A stretch of DNA of 64,000 nt from Amaranthus tricolor (taxonomy: Eukaryota > Streptophyta > Magnoliopsida > Caryophyllales > Amaranthaceae). The notes below the pieces were generated by a model. It did no database searches. It was not told where the DNA came from and saw only the letters and a list, made by a program, of their open reading frames with translations. Below are positions 48,482 through 59,480 of the stretch, one piece after another. Each line of letters opens with the position of its first letter. Within the stretch, counting starts at the first letter, position 1. Location: positions 18,776,006 through 18,840,005 of the forward strand of contig NC_080056.1 of assembly GCF_026212465.1 (NCBI RefSeq), in the 5' to 3' direction. A program made the position numbers and the translations under genes.

Positions 48482-50071
48482 AGTCCTCGCACCTTCTCTA
48501 AATCCTTTTTGTCGCATTGAGGACACTACTAAGTTCGGCTTGGGAGAGGTGTTGTGTTTATGGTCTCCTTAGTTTCTTCTTGTGTATATTTGCATGCTTT
48601 CATTGATTTTCTTTTTGTTTTATTAATTTTGTAATTTAGCTTACTATTTTCTTAATTTAAGTATGTTTTCGTTGCCTTGAATAACATTCATACGCATTAT
48701 TGATCTTCAATAGCTAACTTGATTTCATTTTGGTCCATACTCTTAATCTATGTATAATACATTGGCAAGTGTAGATTAATTCTTCTAATATTTTTTTTTG
48801 ATTTGCAATCCTGTGAACCATGAGTTTTCAAAACAATAGTTGAGCATTGATTTGGTTTTTGGCACCGCCTTTGGGTATTTGTGGACATATTTTGAACCCA
48901 TGAGTATTTATTGAGCCCCTACCATGCATTCACTTAAATTAATGTGATTGTGGATTTAGAGCGCACTAGGCATGAATTGAAGGACTTGGGTATTATATGG
49001 ATCTTGTTGCTAGTTTTGATCGAGCTTATTCCCTTTCTTTCCTACCCTCTTGTTAACCTACATTATACACCATTTTCTTTCATATCTCATTCGAGCATTC
49101 CCTTTTCTTTTGTATCCCTTCACTTTCACCTTCTTTCACCTTTATCTCTAACTCTTTAGCATACTAGTTTGTTTGGTTAATGGTAAGTTGGTGGTTGGTT
49201 TATCACACTTAGCTTGAGTTTTAGCTTGCCTTTGTCTTTTTATATTTTCATGAGGTCACCACTTGCATATATCATGGTGATATTTCGATTATTAGACATA
49301 GTTATATATATTTAGCTGTTATTGTACGAGTCTAAGAGTCCTTTGATTTTATTACCCGCTTTTGGTAGTGTAGTGTTTGTGTTTTTACAAAAAAAAAAAA
49401 AGGAAAAAGAAAAAAAGAAAGAAAATAGAAGTCAAAAAATTTGTATAGAAAAATATTAGTAGTTAATAAATGCCAATTTGTGTGAAACCATGGGTCATTT
49501 TGGTTTGTTCGGGTTAACTAACTAGTTATGCTACCTTTTTCTGTAACCTTACCCTACCATACACTTTCTACATTTCATCTTACTCTAACCTTTACCAATT
49601 CACCTCTTTTAGGTCGATCCACCTACTTCTAGTGAAGTCTTAGCCTTTGAGTCTTCGACACATCTCTATTTAGGGGCTCATATCACTTTGAGCCATAGGA
49701 TGAGGGAATGAGCGTAACTTTAAACCCTTGAGTGTGGTTGTTCATCTTGGCTAACATATCCAAAAGTGAGGTCCGCTTATACCCATTGTGATTGCTTTGG
49801 GAGTCTTAGACTCATTATGGTAAGGTCATTGCTTGAAAACTTGTTTTGAGATTAATTTGTAGAACAAGAATACACTTCAAACGTTTTAGAATTGATAATC
49901 ATAGTTGCTAATCTATCATACATCTTTTGACAAATTGTGGCTTGTGCGTTCATGACTATAGCTGTTGTTAGATCATTCATGTGCATCTATGATTGGTTCT
50001 CGATTTTCTTTTCTCTTTATGATAATGCAATGCTTGCTTGAGGACAAGCAAGGGTCTGGCTTGGGGAAGTT
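48482..50071 (+). other. Athila 3' noncoding region
   Basis: Begins with CGCATTGAGGACACTAC, a motif common after this ORF in Athila elements. It contains T-rich and CT-rich stretches, an A-rich run at 49389-49431, and ends with GAGGACAAGCAAGGGTCTGG followed by CTTGGGGAAGTT, a polypurine-like tract before the LTR. No coding signal is seen in about 1.6 kb. Confidence 0.65.
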
Positions 50072-50229
50072 TGTTAGCTACTTTTTATCTTTATTTTTAC
50101 CCCTTTAACTGGCATGTTTAGCGTCAGGATACTATATGTTATTGCATTGGTTTATTGGATTTTATGCTTGTTTTGTTGCTTTGGTGTTTTATTTCATCTC
50201 AAGATCTAATCATCAAGCTCGATAAAATA
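50072..50229 (+). mobile_element. Start of the Athila 3' LTR, truncated
   Basis: TGTTAGCTACTTTTTATC begins immediately after the polypurine-like tract. The sequence stays unique to about 50229, where chromovirus LTR sequence begins. The LTR end is not in the window. Confidence 0.6.
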
Positions 50230-50370
50230 TTTATAAAAACGTCTTTGTTAAAAATTACTATTTTAATAAGTAAAATGAGTTTGTCAGCGGGTCAATTCGC
50301 TTAGTGAAAGTACTTTAGACTCATTTTACTATGTAAATTTCGGGGACGAAATTTCTTATGTAGGGGAGAA
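50230..50370 (+). other. Chromovirus 3'-end scrap: LTR piece, pol tail, polypurine tract
   Basis: 50230-50285 matches bases 9-64 or so of the LTR that starts at 50371. 50286-50330 matches the end of pol (TCAATTCGCTTAGTGAAAGT; compare 62937-62956). 50331-50370 is the AATTTCGGGGACGAAATTTC polypurine region. An LTR fragment, pol tail and PPT therefore precede the 5' LTR-like copy, as in the 3' end of another element copy. Confidence 0.8.
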
Positions 50371-50942
50371 TGAAACAGTTATAAAAACATCTTTGTTAAA
50401 AACTACTATTTTAATAAGTAAAATGAGTTTGTCATTTTAAAAGTAAAATTTTACCATGAATTTAAGATATCAGTTTTATTATTTGTGGCGACAAAATAAA
50501 TTATATGACGAAAAATATGGGTATATTATCTACCTCATACTTTAAGATGAGTATGAGTATGAAGTTGAGTCACCCGTAATTTTTCCACCTAACTTATGAT
50601 TCATCAAGCGAACTCCTTATTTATAAACCTGTACACTCCATTCACCTTTCTCCTTCATTATCAATTTGAGTAAAATTTATGAAAAAAAAATTATCCTCTT
50701 CCAGAGCATAAACTCAATCTAAAAAAACTGATGTTTACTTTTCCATTGTAGAAGAATGAGAACACATCTAGTACTATCACCATCTCCATCTCTTTTGGGT
50801 TAGAAGCTTTTTAGGGTTAATTAAAGTAGCATCAAGAGGAGGCTAGTTTAAAGTTCATCAAACCATTGAAGAACTTACTAGCTATAGTAGATCTTGGTTT
50901 TTATTTTCTGAAATATTGTGTGGAATTAATCTTGCTCAAAGA
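50371..50942 (+). repeat. Chromovirus upstream LTR copy, shortened, joined directly to gag
   Basis: Starts TGAAACAGTTATAAAAAC and aligns to the downstream LTR at 63081. It contains a TATA box at 50632-50637. It lacks the 93-bp segment present at 63485-63577, joining TAGAA directly to GCTTTTTAGG. It ends at CTTGCTCAAAG (about 50942), where the downstream copy continues with GTAACCC. Gag follows within 10 bp, with no primer binding site between. Confidence 0.85.
50632..50637 (+). promoter_or_regulatory. LTR TATA box
   Basis: TATAAA in CTTATTTATAAACCTG, about 260 bp into the LTR and followed by a CT-rich leader. The same element is conserved in the downstream LTR at 63300-63305. Confidence 0.6.
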
Positions 50943-50950
50943 TAAACGCT

Positions 50951-51870
50951 ATGCTTAGAAGCTGTGGTCGAAAATTATCTACTGAGGTTGAAGGCTATAG
51001 TACGAATTCTCAATATATAAGGTTGGAGGCGACAAATGAAAGGTTACTTAAAGTTCTTGAGGATCAAAATTGTAAGGGTGAACTGGACCAAGAAAGTGAA
51101 TTGTTTAGAACGCTTGGAGGGCATAGACCACCATTTTACAATGGGGAATCTGACCCGATCAAGATAGAAAACTAGATTGACCAGATAGAGAAGGTTCTAG
51201 GGTTGTTAACTGTCCGGGGGGTCTGATGGTCAAGATCGCCTGATTCTATTTGAGGACACTGCAAGTATGTGGTAGAAAACCGTGAAGGCTGAGGGGGACA
51301 ACATTGGGATGACCTGGGAAGAGTTTTTGGTAAGACTGAGGACTAGATTTTATCCTATCTCCCTTGAAAGGAGAAAGGAGGGTGAAATTCTCGCTCTATT
51401 GCAAGAGAAAATGTCAGTTCTGGAATACTCGGCCAAATCCATAGAATTATCTAGGTTTTCGCATGATTTTGTTGCAAATGATCGAATGAAAGCCTCGAGG
51501 TTCTTCGAAAGACTAAATCTGAACTTGGAGAAGTATGTTACGAAGTATCGGTACTTATTTGACAGCGCCTTAGAACAATAGAGAGTTCAGGAAAAGAAAG
51601 ATAGGTTTAACCGAGAGAGGGGGAAACAAGTAGTGTACCCATCTAAGAAACCGAAAACCAAGAACCCTAAATTTCAATACTAGAAACCTAGTGGTAAGCA
51701 AACTTGGAGTAGAGACTTGACCAGACAACAGAAGAAAGAAATCTAGGTGTGTCCTAAGTGTAGTTGAAAACATTATGGAGAGGATTGTTAGGGTAAAAGG
51801 TTGTGTTTTACTTGTGGTCAACCAGGTCACATTACTAGGGACTGTCCTAACAGAGGTAATACAAATAAAA
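50951..51870 (+). pseudogene. Chromovirus gag (capsid plus zinc knuckle), broken
   Basis: ATG at 50951 gives MLRSCGRKLSTEVEGYS, then HRPPFYNGESDPIKIEN followed by a TAG where W is normal, and DQIEKVLGLL. After a frameshift and another Trp-to-stop comes TWEEFLVRLRTRFYPISLER, KEGEILALLQEKMSVLEYSA and NDRMKASRFFERLNLNLEKY, the retrotransposon gag domain. The C-terminal part has two CCHC-like units: CPKCS (stop) KHYGEDC, and an intact knuckle CFTCGQPGHITRDC at about 51809-51850. Gag forms the cytoplasmic virus-like particle and binds RNA. At least six stops, several at TGG positions, make it a pseudogene. Confidence 0.88.
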
Positions 51871-51914
51871 TTCCAATTGGGAATAAAGAGGAAAGTTTAA
51901 TAACCATTAGAAGG

Positions 51915-53585
51915 TGATAGGTCGAATGTACGTTTTGGGGGGTGAATTTGAGTTTCGTGATAAATTGAACCTCAAGGTAATGTCATTTTTGGTGTCCTTA
52001 AAGTTTGCAATCAATTAAATTATGTTTTATTCGATATAGGTGCCGAGTATTCTTTTATTTCACATAAATTTCTTCAAAAACTAAAATTTTCCCTTAGTAT
52101 GCATAAATTTAAAAGTCGGGATCTCTGATGGATCCCAATTTTCTTGTAATAAACTCTATAAAAACTGCCCTATTTAGATTTCTCCCAAAATTTTAATCGC
52201 GCATCTTGTAGAGTTTGAGTTGGGTGAATATGATGTCATTTTGGGTATGGATAGCATGAAAGCCTATAGTGCTATGGTTGATTATCGAAGAAGAACAGTA
52301 AGTTTGAAGTCTCTGGATGAAAGTTGGGTAATTTTCAAAGGTAGAGAGCTCAAACCAAGTCAGAGGTTGTTCTCACTTTGTAACAGTTCAAAAGAGGATT
52401 ATTCAAAGGAACTTGGGTATTTATGTTATATTTTGGGAGAGAGTGAAGGAGAAAAGCATGACTTGAAGAGTATCCCTATCGTTTCAGAGTACACTGACGT
52501 ATTTCCTGAAAATTTATGTGGCTTACCACTTAAGAGAGTGGCTGATTTTCACATCGATCTAATGTCTGGAGTCACACCAATCTTTAAGGTACCTTATCGC
52601 ATGGCTCTTGCGAAAATGGTCGAGCTAAAGAAACAATTAGATGAGCTTTTGGAGAAAGGGTACATAAGACCCAGTGTGTCTCCATGGGGTGCTCTAGTAT
52701 TTTTCGTCAAGAAGAAAGATGGTTCGGTGAGAGTGTGCATTGATTATTGAGAATTGAATAAGGTAACAGTAAAAAACCGATATCCTTTACCACGCATTGA
52801 TTGATGATCTTTTTGATCATTGAGAGGTGCAAAGGTCTTTTCCAAAATCGATCTTAGGTCAGGGTATCATCAATTGAGCATAGTTGAGTCAGATATTCAA
52901 AAGACTGCATTTAGAGCTCGGTATGGTCACTATGAATTTATTGTTATGCCATTTGTGTTAACAAATGCACCTGCAACATTTATGGACCTTATGCAGAGAT
53001 GTTTCAAGGAGTATCTCGATAAGTTTGTGGTTTTCTTTATCGACGACATCCTCATCTACTGGAGAAGAAAAAAGCAGCATGAAGAGCACTTAAGGATAGT
53101 ACTAACCTTGCTCAGAAGAAAGAAATTGTATGGGAAGTTCAGTAAATGTGAGTTTTGGCTTGATCAGGTCTCATTCTTGGGTCATGTAGTCTCGAAAGGA
53201 GGAATTTCTGTTGATCCAGAAAAAGTGAAAGCTATTATAAAGTGGCCTGCACCTAAAAATGTACATGAAGTTCGAAGTTTCATGGGTCTAGCGAGTTATT
53301 ACAGAAAGTTCGTAGGAAACTTCGCCAGTATAGCCAAACCAATCACACAATTGGTGTGTAAAGACAAGAAATTCGAGTGCACTTCTGAATGTGAGGCGGC
53401 ATTCTTGGAATTTAAGAAGCGGTTGACAAGCATTGACAAGCATTCCAGTGTTACCCCTACCAGATAGCAAGAATGAGTTTGAGATTTTCTTTGATGCCTC
53501 CAAGGAAGGTTTAGGGTGTGTTTTAGTGCAGAAGAGCAAGGTAATTGCTTATGCAAGTAGACAATTAGAGATTCATGAGAGAAAA
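51915..53585 (+). pseudogene. Chromovirus protease, RT and N-terminal RNase H, broken
   Basis: The aspartic protease motif at 52021-52060 reads VLFDIGAEYSFIS, with DIG in place of the usual DTG/DSG catalytic triad. A conserved VILGMDSMKAYSAMVDYRR follows (about 52236). RT: IPIVSEYTDVFPENLCGLPL, GYIRPSVSPWGALVFFVKKK, CIDY, a CGA-to-TGA type stop, ELNKVT, then a small insertion plus loss near 52800, [13 protein letters not shown] and the intact active site FFIDDILIY (about 53033). RT ends with [10 protein letters not shown] and [17 protein letters not shown] duplicated ATTGACAAGC near 53430 shifts frame. RNase H begins [13 protein letters not shown] and stops at HERK where a retrotransposon is inserted at 53586. 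Confidence 0.9.
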
Positions 53586-56174
53586 TGTAACAACCCGATT
53601 TACCGTTGATTGGCTAGACAAGGTCATCACTGGGTTTGTTTCCCAAAAAACTGAAATCACACATCCAAAACATGGGCAAAGGGGTCACAAGCTCTTCAAC
53701 GTGACTAACTCAGCTACATCCCATAACCAACATCTAACTAATACACAAGATAATGATACAATTTTCTACAAGTCCGATATAACCAGCACAACCAAAACAA
53801 ATATACATTTATCCAAAAATCTAATACAAAACTACAAATTCCTACGTGCTCAGCTCAATATACATCCTTGGAACGCTATTCAACACCGTTAACCCATCGT
53901 TCCCGACCGGTTTCGATTTGTGATCAAACTAAACGATGTAAACAACAGGGAATCAGATTAAACTGAATGAGAAGTAACAATTGAAAACAACAAAACACAG
54001 CAATTCAAAACAATGGTTTAAAAGCAACATCAGTTCCCTAAATCTATGTGCACACAGGGAGTCTAGTTGATTGGCTCATCCAATAGCTCTAAGGCTATGT
54101 CACTCTCGGGTGAAGCTAGTCAATATCTCAATGACAATTCGCTTCAAACAGGGAGTATGGAACAATGTTCCTCAACTCCGTCAATGAACAGCTTGCAAGC
54201 CCAATCCATTGACCATATCATAATATCAACATAAACATTCACAACAATAATTGTCTCAACAATTTCCAATTTAAACGAACTTTGATAAAACTGTTTTACA
54301 CCAAAAAGTAGTCTGGCCAGACCCTTTAAGGGACTGTTACTACTCACCGATGATGTTGCTTCAAGGTAACGAATCCAGCTATCAACTAGAAGGGTTCTTC
54401 GATGATATCGTCTCCTGGAGCATAACAAGATCACAACATCACTACAGAGCATTCGATACTACTATACTAACATGTAACTTATTACATCTCCTCCTAAGAC
54501 CGCAGCTTAACCAAGAGTTATGCTAACATTCTAACCTTTAAAATCTCACAGTCGATTCAAGAATATCAATTACCCAATACTTTCTTATAAGCAACCATAT
54601 TGTACCAATTTCGTAAATTCAATGTCCATCCATCTCATACTTACATATCAAGATTCACAAGGATTTAAGGTTACACCAACACCCTTTATCTATTAGAATG
54701 TATTATTTGAATAAACACAAAGGTCATTGTTCTTCCTAGAATCAACAAGTCTCAACAGAATCTTATACTTCATCCAAAAATATTTAATTATCCAATTAAT
54801 TTTCGACTCGAAGCTCTACAAATCTCATGAAGACACCAAAACCCCAAAACGACTCTAACTATTTCAAAAACAGCAACACATATTCGGACAGAACAAAACG
54901 GAACCTCATTTTCGATCTTTATGACAGTCTACTAGTATTTTGGACATAACTTCCTCATACAAACTCATCTCGGGGTGATTCAAGTGCCCACACGACCGCA
55001 ACTCAATGTTCTACAAATCTCAAGCAGATATCAGTACCCAAAAACAATCAGAACTATCCCCAAAATAGCCAAACAGAAAGTTCAGTTTCAAAACTAAAAT
55101 TTCAAAATCCACAATACCAAGTTTTATACTAGAAATCAAATAACCCAATAACCAATACTAATCAACACTAGCAAGAACCCAATTACTAATTAAACTCATA
55201 TATTCTAATTAAATTCAAGTTGATGCTTTAATTTGATTTAAAAACCCCAAATTAACCACGAATACTAAACTACTACCAAAATTCAACAATCATTGTTTAT
55301 GCTTAAGAACATAAACTACATTAAAACATTCAATTTATACTTAAATAAAATAGCTTGTGGATTACCTTCATGAGCAAATCCTTCAATCAAGATCCTAAAT
55401 CCACTTCAAACACAAAAGGGATGGAGATGGTGATAGTATTACACGTGTTGTCCTTCTTAAAGATGGGACTATTAAGGTTGAAAGAGTAGGTGGAAGTTAT
55501 GGTGGTGGTACAAGACCCAAGGTCGGATGGAGGGCTTCAAAACCAGCTGAGACCAGCCGCTATTTATTGGCGGCACACGCAGCAGTCAATGGCTAGGCGT
55601 GCTGCTACTGCCGGTGATAGTTCGTGGGAAAAGGGGGATGCGATCTGTGCTGCAGGGGCTGCTCGTGGAGGGGAAAAATGCGGCCTGTTGTGATGCCGGG
55701 GCTGCTGAACCGTGACGGAGATGGAGAATGAGTGAGTCTTGTGTGAGGGAGGAAGGGAAATGGATGATTATAAGGTTTTATAGTTAAGGAGTTAACGTAA
55801 TGAGTCATAAATTACGTGGCAAAATTACGGTGACTCAACTTCATACTCATACTCACGAAAATATGAGATGGGTAATACACCCATATTTTTCGTCGTATAA
55901 TTTATTTTTCAATACTTTATTTAAATTTATTTTTATAAAGATAAGATAGTAATCAATTAATAAAATATAATCAAAATACACTTTTATCGAAGTATTCTTT
56001 ATACGAATTTTATACATTAAATAAAATATACCTCTTTCTTGAAAATGTTAACAAATGGAATACTTGAGTCAATATTATCAAAATAATAATATTATTACTC
56101 GAATTAACTCACTAAATAACCCCAATCAGCTTAATAAACTTATAATTAAGCTTTATTAAATGTAGTCTATTTCA
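53586..56174 (-). repeat. 3' LTR of the nested element
   Basis: Runs from TGTAACAACC to GTCTATTTCA on the plus strand (TGAAATAGAC...TTACA in element sense), 2589 bp. It holds a TATA-like CTATAAAACC on the minus strand near 55774-55784, a GC-rich stretch (55480-55720) and a splice-donor-like GAAG/GTAATCC at about 55375. Most of it is very close to the other LTR, but the first ~95 plus-strand bases differ at about 16 positions. Confidence 0.93.
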
Positions 56175-56212
56175 TTCTCCCCAACTTAAAATAATTTCGT
56201 CCCCGAAATTAT
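56175..56212 (-). other. Polypurine tract of the nested element
   Basis: The minus strand reads TTTCGGGGACGAAATTATTT and then a purine-rich AAGTTGGGGAGAA directly before the LTR start TGAAATAG. This resembles the PPT region of the host chromovirus (63047-63080). Confidence 0.8.
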
Positions 56213-57493
56213 ACATACTCTTCTGATCATCCTTAGTCATAATGTATAACTCAAATTTCGTGAGATGAGAATAAAATACACTTTAGTTACTCCCCATCTT
56301 TGATTCAAGACATACTATACCTATAAATTTTCAATCACATAAGATGAATTACATATTGGTAACACAACTAACCTCAAATGAATTACTTAAACCCTTTAAA
56401 TTTGAAACTTCAACCTCGATTTACTTTACGTGATCGTTCACGAGTACTTTAAATCAACCACGTTACTTCAAAATCTTTTATACCTTTAATTACATATTTG
56501 GTCATTTCAACCTTTTTATATCCTTAGTTTGAGATATTAAATCATCAACTTACTTGTTGTTTCCCAATTACAATTAAATTTTTAATTAAAAACTCTTAGA
56601 ATTCCCAAGATACTTTGAGTTGAATACCTTAAGTCATTTATTTAATCTCATGTACATTAAAGATATCCACAATAATTTTTTTTTCTATCAACTTTTAATA
56701 ACTCAAAACTCGATCATTGTCAACGTACTTCGGATTATAACATTTATAACCATACTACTATACTCACAAGCCCACGAGAATCATCGTTCATCATCAAAGA
56801 TGATTTTCCTCAATTAATTTCATCACCTTTAAATCCACCAATACTAAACATCAAACCTTCCAGCAATTCTTATTACAATAAGTCTATTTGTTTAATAAAT
56901 CATGAATCTACAAATGTAGTATAAAAGAAATAGATTTGAGATAAGATAATACAATATAAAAGAACAAAATTAAAAGGTGAATAATAATCAAATCTTTGTA
57001 CCAGTAATGTGCGGTATTAGAGACCAAGAACAAAGCAATTACTGATTTTCGAATCAAGAGAAGGCAAGAAGACCGCTGTTTTGTGTTTGTTTTTTTTTTT
57101 TTAAATCAAACTAAAAGAAAGGAAAAGAGAGAAGAAATTAAGTTTAGAATATATTTATATTATGTATATTTAAGGTCATTCTCATACTAGTAATTCTCTT
57201 AAATTCACTCATCTTAATTGGTAGTTTCTCAAATATTACATTCTACCTAACTTGAAATGAACTTCGTCCTCGAAGTTAAACTAAGTCTCAAGTATATACT
57301 CAAATATCCGGCTAACATACATGTCGTAAAGCAATGTTACCCAATTACTCATAGTCTATGCACTGAAAGAATCTATATCACTCTTACTAACTATGTGAAC
57401 CCACTAAACTTTAAGGCCTAACATAGTTAAAACTTAGTATTTTTCCGAAATCTTATGATTCTACCCAACTTAGAATGAAGTTCGTCCTCGAAC
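56213..57493. other. Internal noncoding region of the nested element, PPT side
   Basis: No convincing ORF. It contains T-runs and A/T-rich DNA, plus a polypurine-like motif copy near 57241-57280 (minus strand TTCGAGGACGAAGTTCATTT, then AGGTAGAATG) and another near 57458-57500. Confidence 0.5.
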
Positions 57494-57853
57494 TTAACCT
57501 TCGAAGACTAAGGAGATGCAATAGCTATAAGGCAATAAAAATAGAAATACTTGAGCAAACAACGAGGGATAATCGTGTCTCATGGCATCTTCTACCTCCC
57601 ACGTGGCTTCTTCGGTAACGTGATTAGACCATAGCGCCTTTACAAGCGCTACACTACCTCGACGCATATCGTGCATTTCCTATCTAGGATCGGATCTGGA
57701 TGAGTGTCTCCTTGTTCTGCTAGGTGTCAACAAGAGTTAGTTGTTCGAGTTGATGAACGTGTGAATCGTCTCTGATGTGTTGTCTCAACTGAGATACGTG
57801 GAACATGTCATGCACTCGCTCAATAGACGTAGGTAACGCAAGTCGATAAGCTA
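57494..57853 (-). pseudogene. Pol C-terminal (integrase tail) remnant in the nested element
   Basis: On the minus strand from about 57853: VAYRLALPTSIERVHDMFHV and SQLRQHIRD, the conserved end of chromovirus integrases, then a frame change and MRRGSVALVKALWSNHVTEE, ATWEVEDAMRHDYPSLF (57676-57560). Upstream integrase and RT sequence is absent. Stops and frameshifts are present. This identifies the element as Ty3/gypsy of the chromovirus type, related to but distinct from its host element, whose pol tail reads LVKVLWTHHGELEAT. Confidence 0.82.
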
Positions 57854-59466
57854 CTACTTACTATACACAAAATTGCTATGCCACCATAGTCAACCAATGT
57901 ACACAACTCTTAATAAGAACATAATGCACCCAAAGGCTTATTTGTCCTTATCCAATGATAACCATCTTACTCCTCAAATTATAAATTTGTCACTTATCTG
58001 CACCTCAATATATAACTACTTCAAAAATTCCTATTTCATATTTCTGACTCCAACACAAACATTTAGTATGACGCTCCCAAGATAACGAATATACCTTAGA
58101 TTTTAGACGAAAACTCTCCTACCTGTCTACCTCACAATATAGTATTTCAAAGCACTACAATTACCTCCTAAGTCCATTAATCCTCTAAGACATGCAATTT
58201 TTCCCACCAGCAAAGGTCTCGCTTTCATGATGACTTAGTCCCAATTTAGTTTCTCTACATGATTTGCCGTAAATAAATAATAGTTGTTGAATTTCAAACT
58301 TCAATGCATCCAAACTTTCATAAAGGCACTTCTAATCCTAACTTAGTTAAAGTAAACATATTCCTCAATGATGAACAATAAAATGCCAAGTCTCGGGACT
58401 AGTTCTACTTTAATTCATTATACGACAATCAAACATACTTCATTCCTCGAACTATCTCAACTCAAGGTTTTGAACATCAATTTTTTATTTATTTATTTAT
58501 TTTTTTTTTTGCAATGTATAACCTTTACTTTTTGTTAACAAAAAATTACAACTCTAGCTCCTCTTATAACTTACGTTGAGATCCATACATGTACGGTTGC
58601 AATTAATATAATCAATTATACTTAACAAAACCTCAAGTTAACAAATGACATCTCATCCTTATGTCATATTTGCTCTTTCAACCAGCAAAAGAAACTTTGT
58701 TCATTCTAAATGATAACCACACGATTTTGCAATAACTCTAATAAATCTATAAGCTCCAATATCCAAACAAACTATAATATATGACATGGTCCAACAACAT
58801 TAAAAAGTTCATCGTTTACACCAACATTTGAGCACCGTATGCAACTCAATCACTAGGCTTTGAAAATTATCATATGTTGTTACTTAGGCTTTTCTATCCC
58901 AAAGGCTTCAAGTACTTTGTCTTCACTAACTCTCCCACAATGTCATAGAAATTTGATAGTTCAACTCACTTGCACCCGAACGTTATCAATACTACACAAC
59001 TATATAACCTTGCTTTCGTGCACTCAACTATAATCATAATCATGGATCGACAAACAAAAGCTGATAGGAAAGGGCTAGTAACAAGGTGACACGATTCGCA
59101 ATCTTAGGACATACTATTCGAGCTACTAAAACGATAATTGATAAGAAACTATGATAAGCAACAGGACATTGGCATCATCAGAAAACAAATTCTAACGCTA
59201 CATCGAAAAACTGAATCTTCATGCCGTCACGATCAATCGTTAAGAGCGTTTCCCCGTTTTACCCCATAATCCTCGCACCTCACATCCTACACTTGTAGGA
59301 AAACAAGACGAACTCAAACACCTAGGTTAATTCCACAATCATATTCACTTCTATTCCTATCTCTTATCTTAAACATCTAAATCCTCAAATCACGTTTTTC
59401 GTTACTCCTAAGATTGTATGCCCGCTAAATGAACTAACCCTAAGGATTAGCCACGGTCGCAGTTTG
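57854..59466. other. Internal region between PBS and pol remnant, no gene seen
   Basis: About 1.6 kb where gag-pol would be expected on the minus strand. No frame with retrotransposon motifs was found. An AT-rich run with long T stretches lies at 58480-58515. Confidence 0.55.
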
Positions 59467-59478
59467 GCTCTGATACCA
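59467..59478 (-). other. Primer binding site, initiator-Met tRNA type
   Basis: The minus strand reads TGGTATCAGAGC two bases after the LTR end, the standard 12-nt complement of the plant initiator methionine tRNA 3' end. It fixes the orientation of the nested element. Confidence 0.93.
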
Positions 59479-59480
59479 AC

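Larger units (their letters stand above)
42208..50229 (+). mobile_element. 5'-truncated Athila-type Ty3/gypsy retrotransposon
   Basis: Order: pol (42208-46169), spacer with UTR-like features (46170-46974), downstream env-like/ORF-1-type ORF (46975-48481), long 3' noncoding region, polypurine-like GGCTTGGGGAAGTTT, and the start of a 3' LTR at 50072. The order and protein motifs are those of the Athila lineage. The 5' LTR, gag, protease and N-terminal pol are missing; the left edge is the CACTA tip at 42207. The 3' LTR is cut at about 50229 by the next element. A solo LTR interrupts the RT. Confidence 0.88.

Noticed and set aside
53575..53892. Plus-strand ORF of 105 codons at the left edge of the nested element, and its partner at 59550-59786
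   Set aside because: These are antisense LTR sequence with no domain. The first one also crosses the insertion junction.
55490..55693. 67-codon plus-strand ORF also open at 61381-61584 as a conserved gene
   Set aside because: It is antisense within the two LTRs of one element. The LTRs were identical at insertion, so the shared frame does not show selection.
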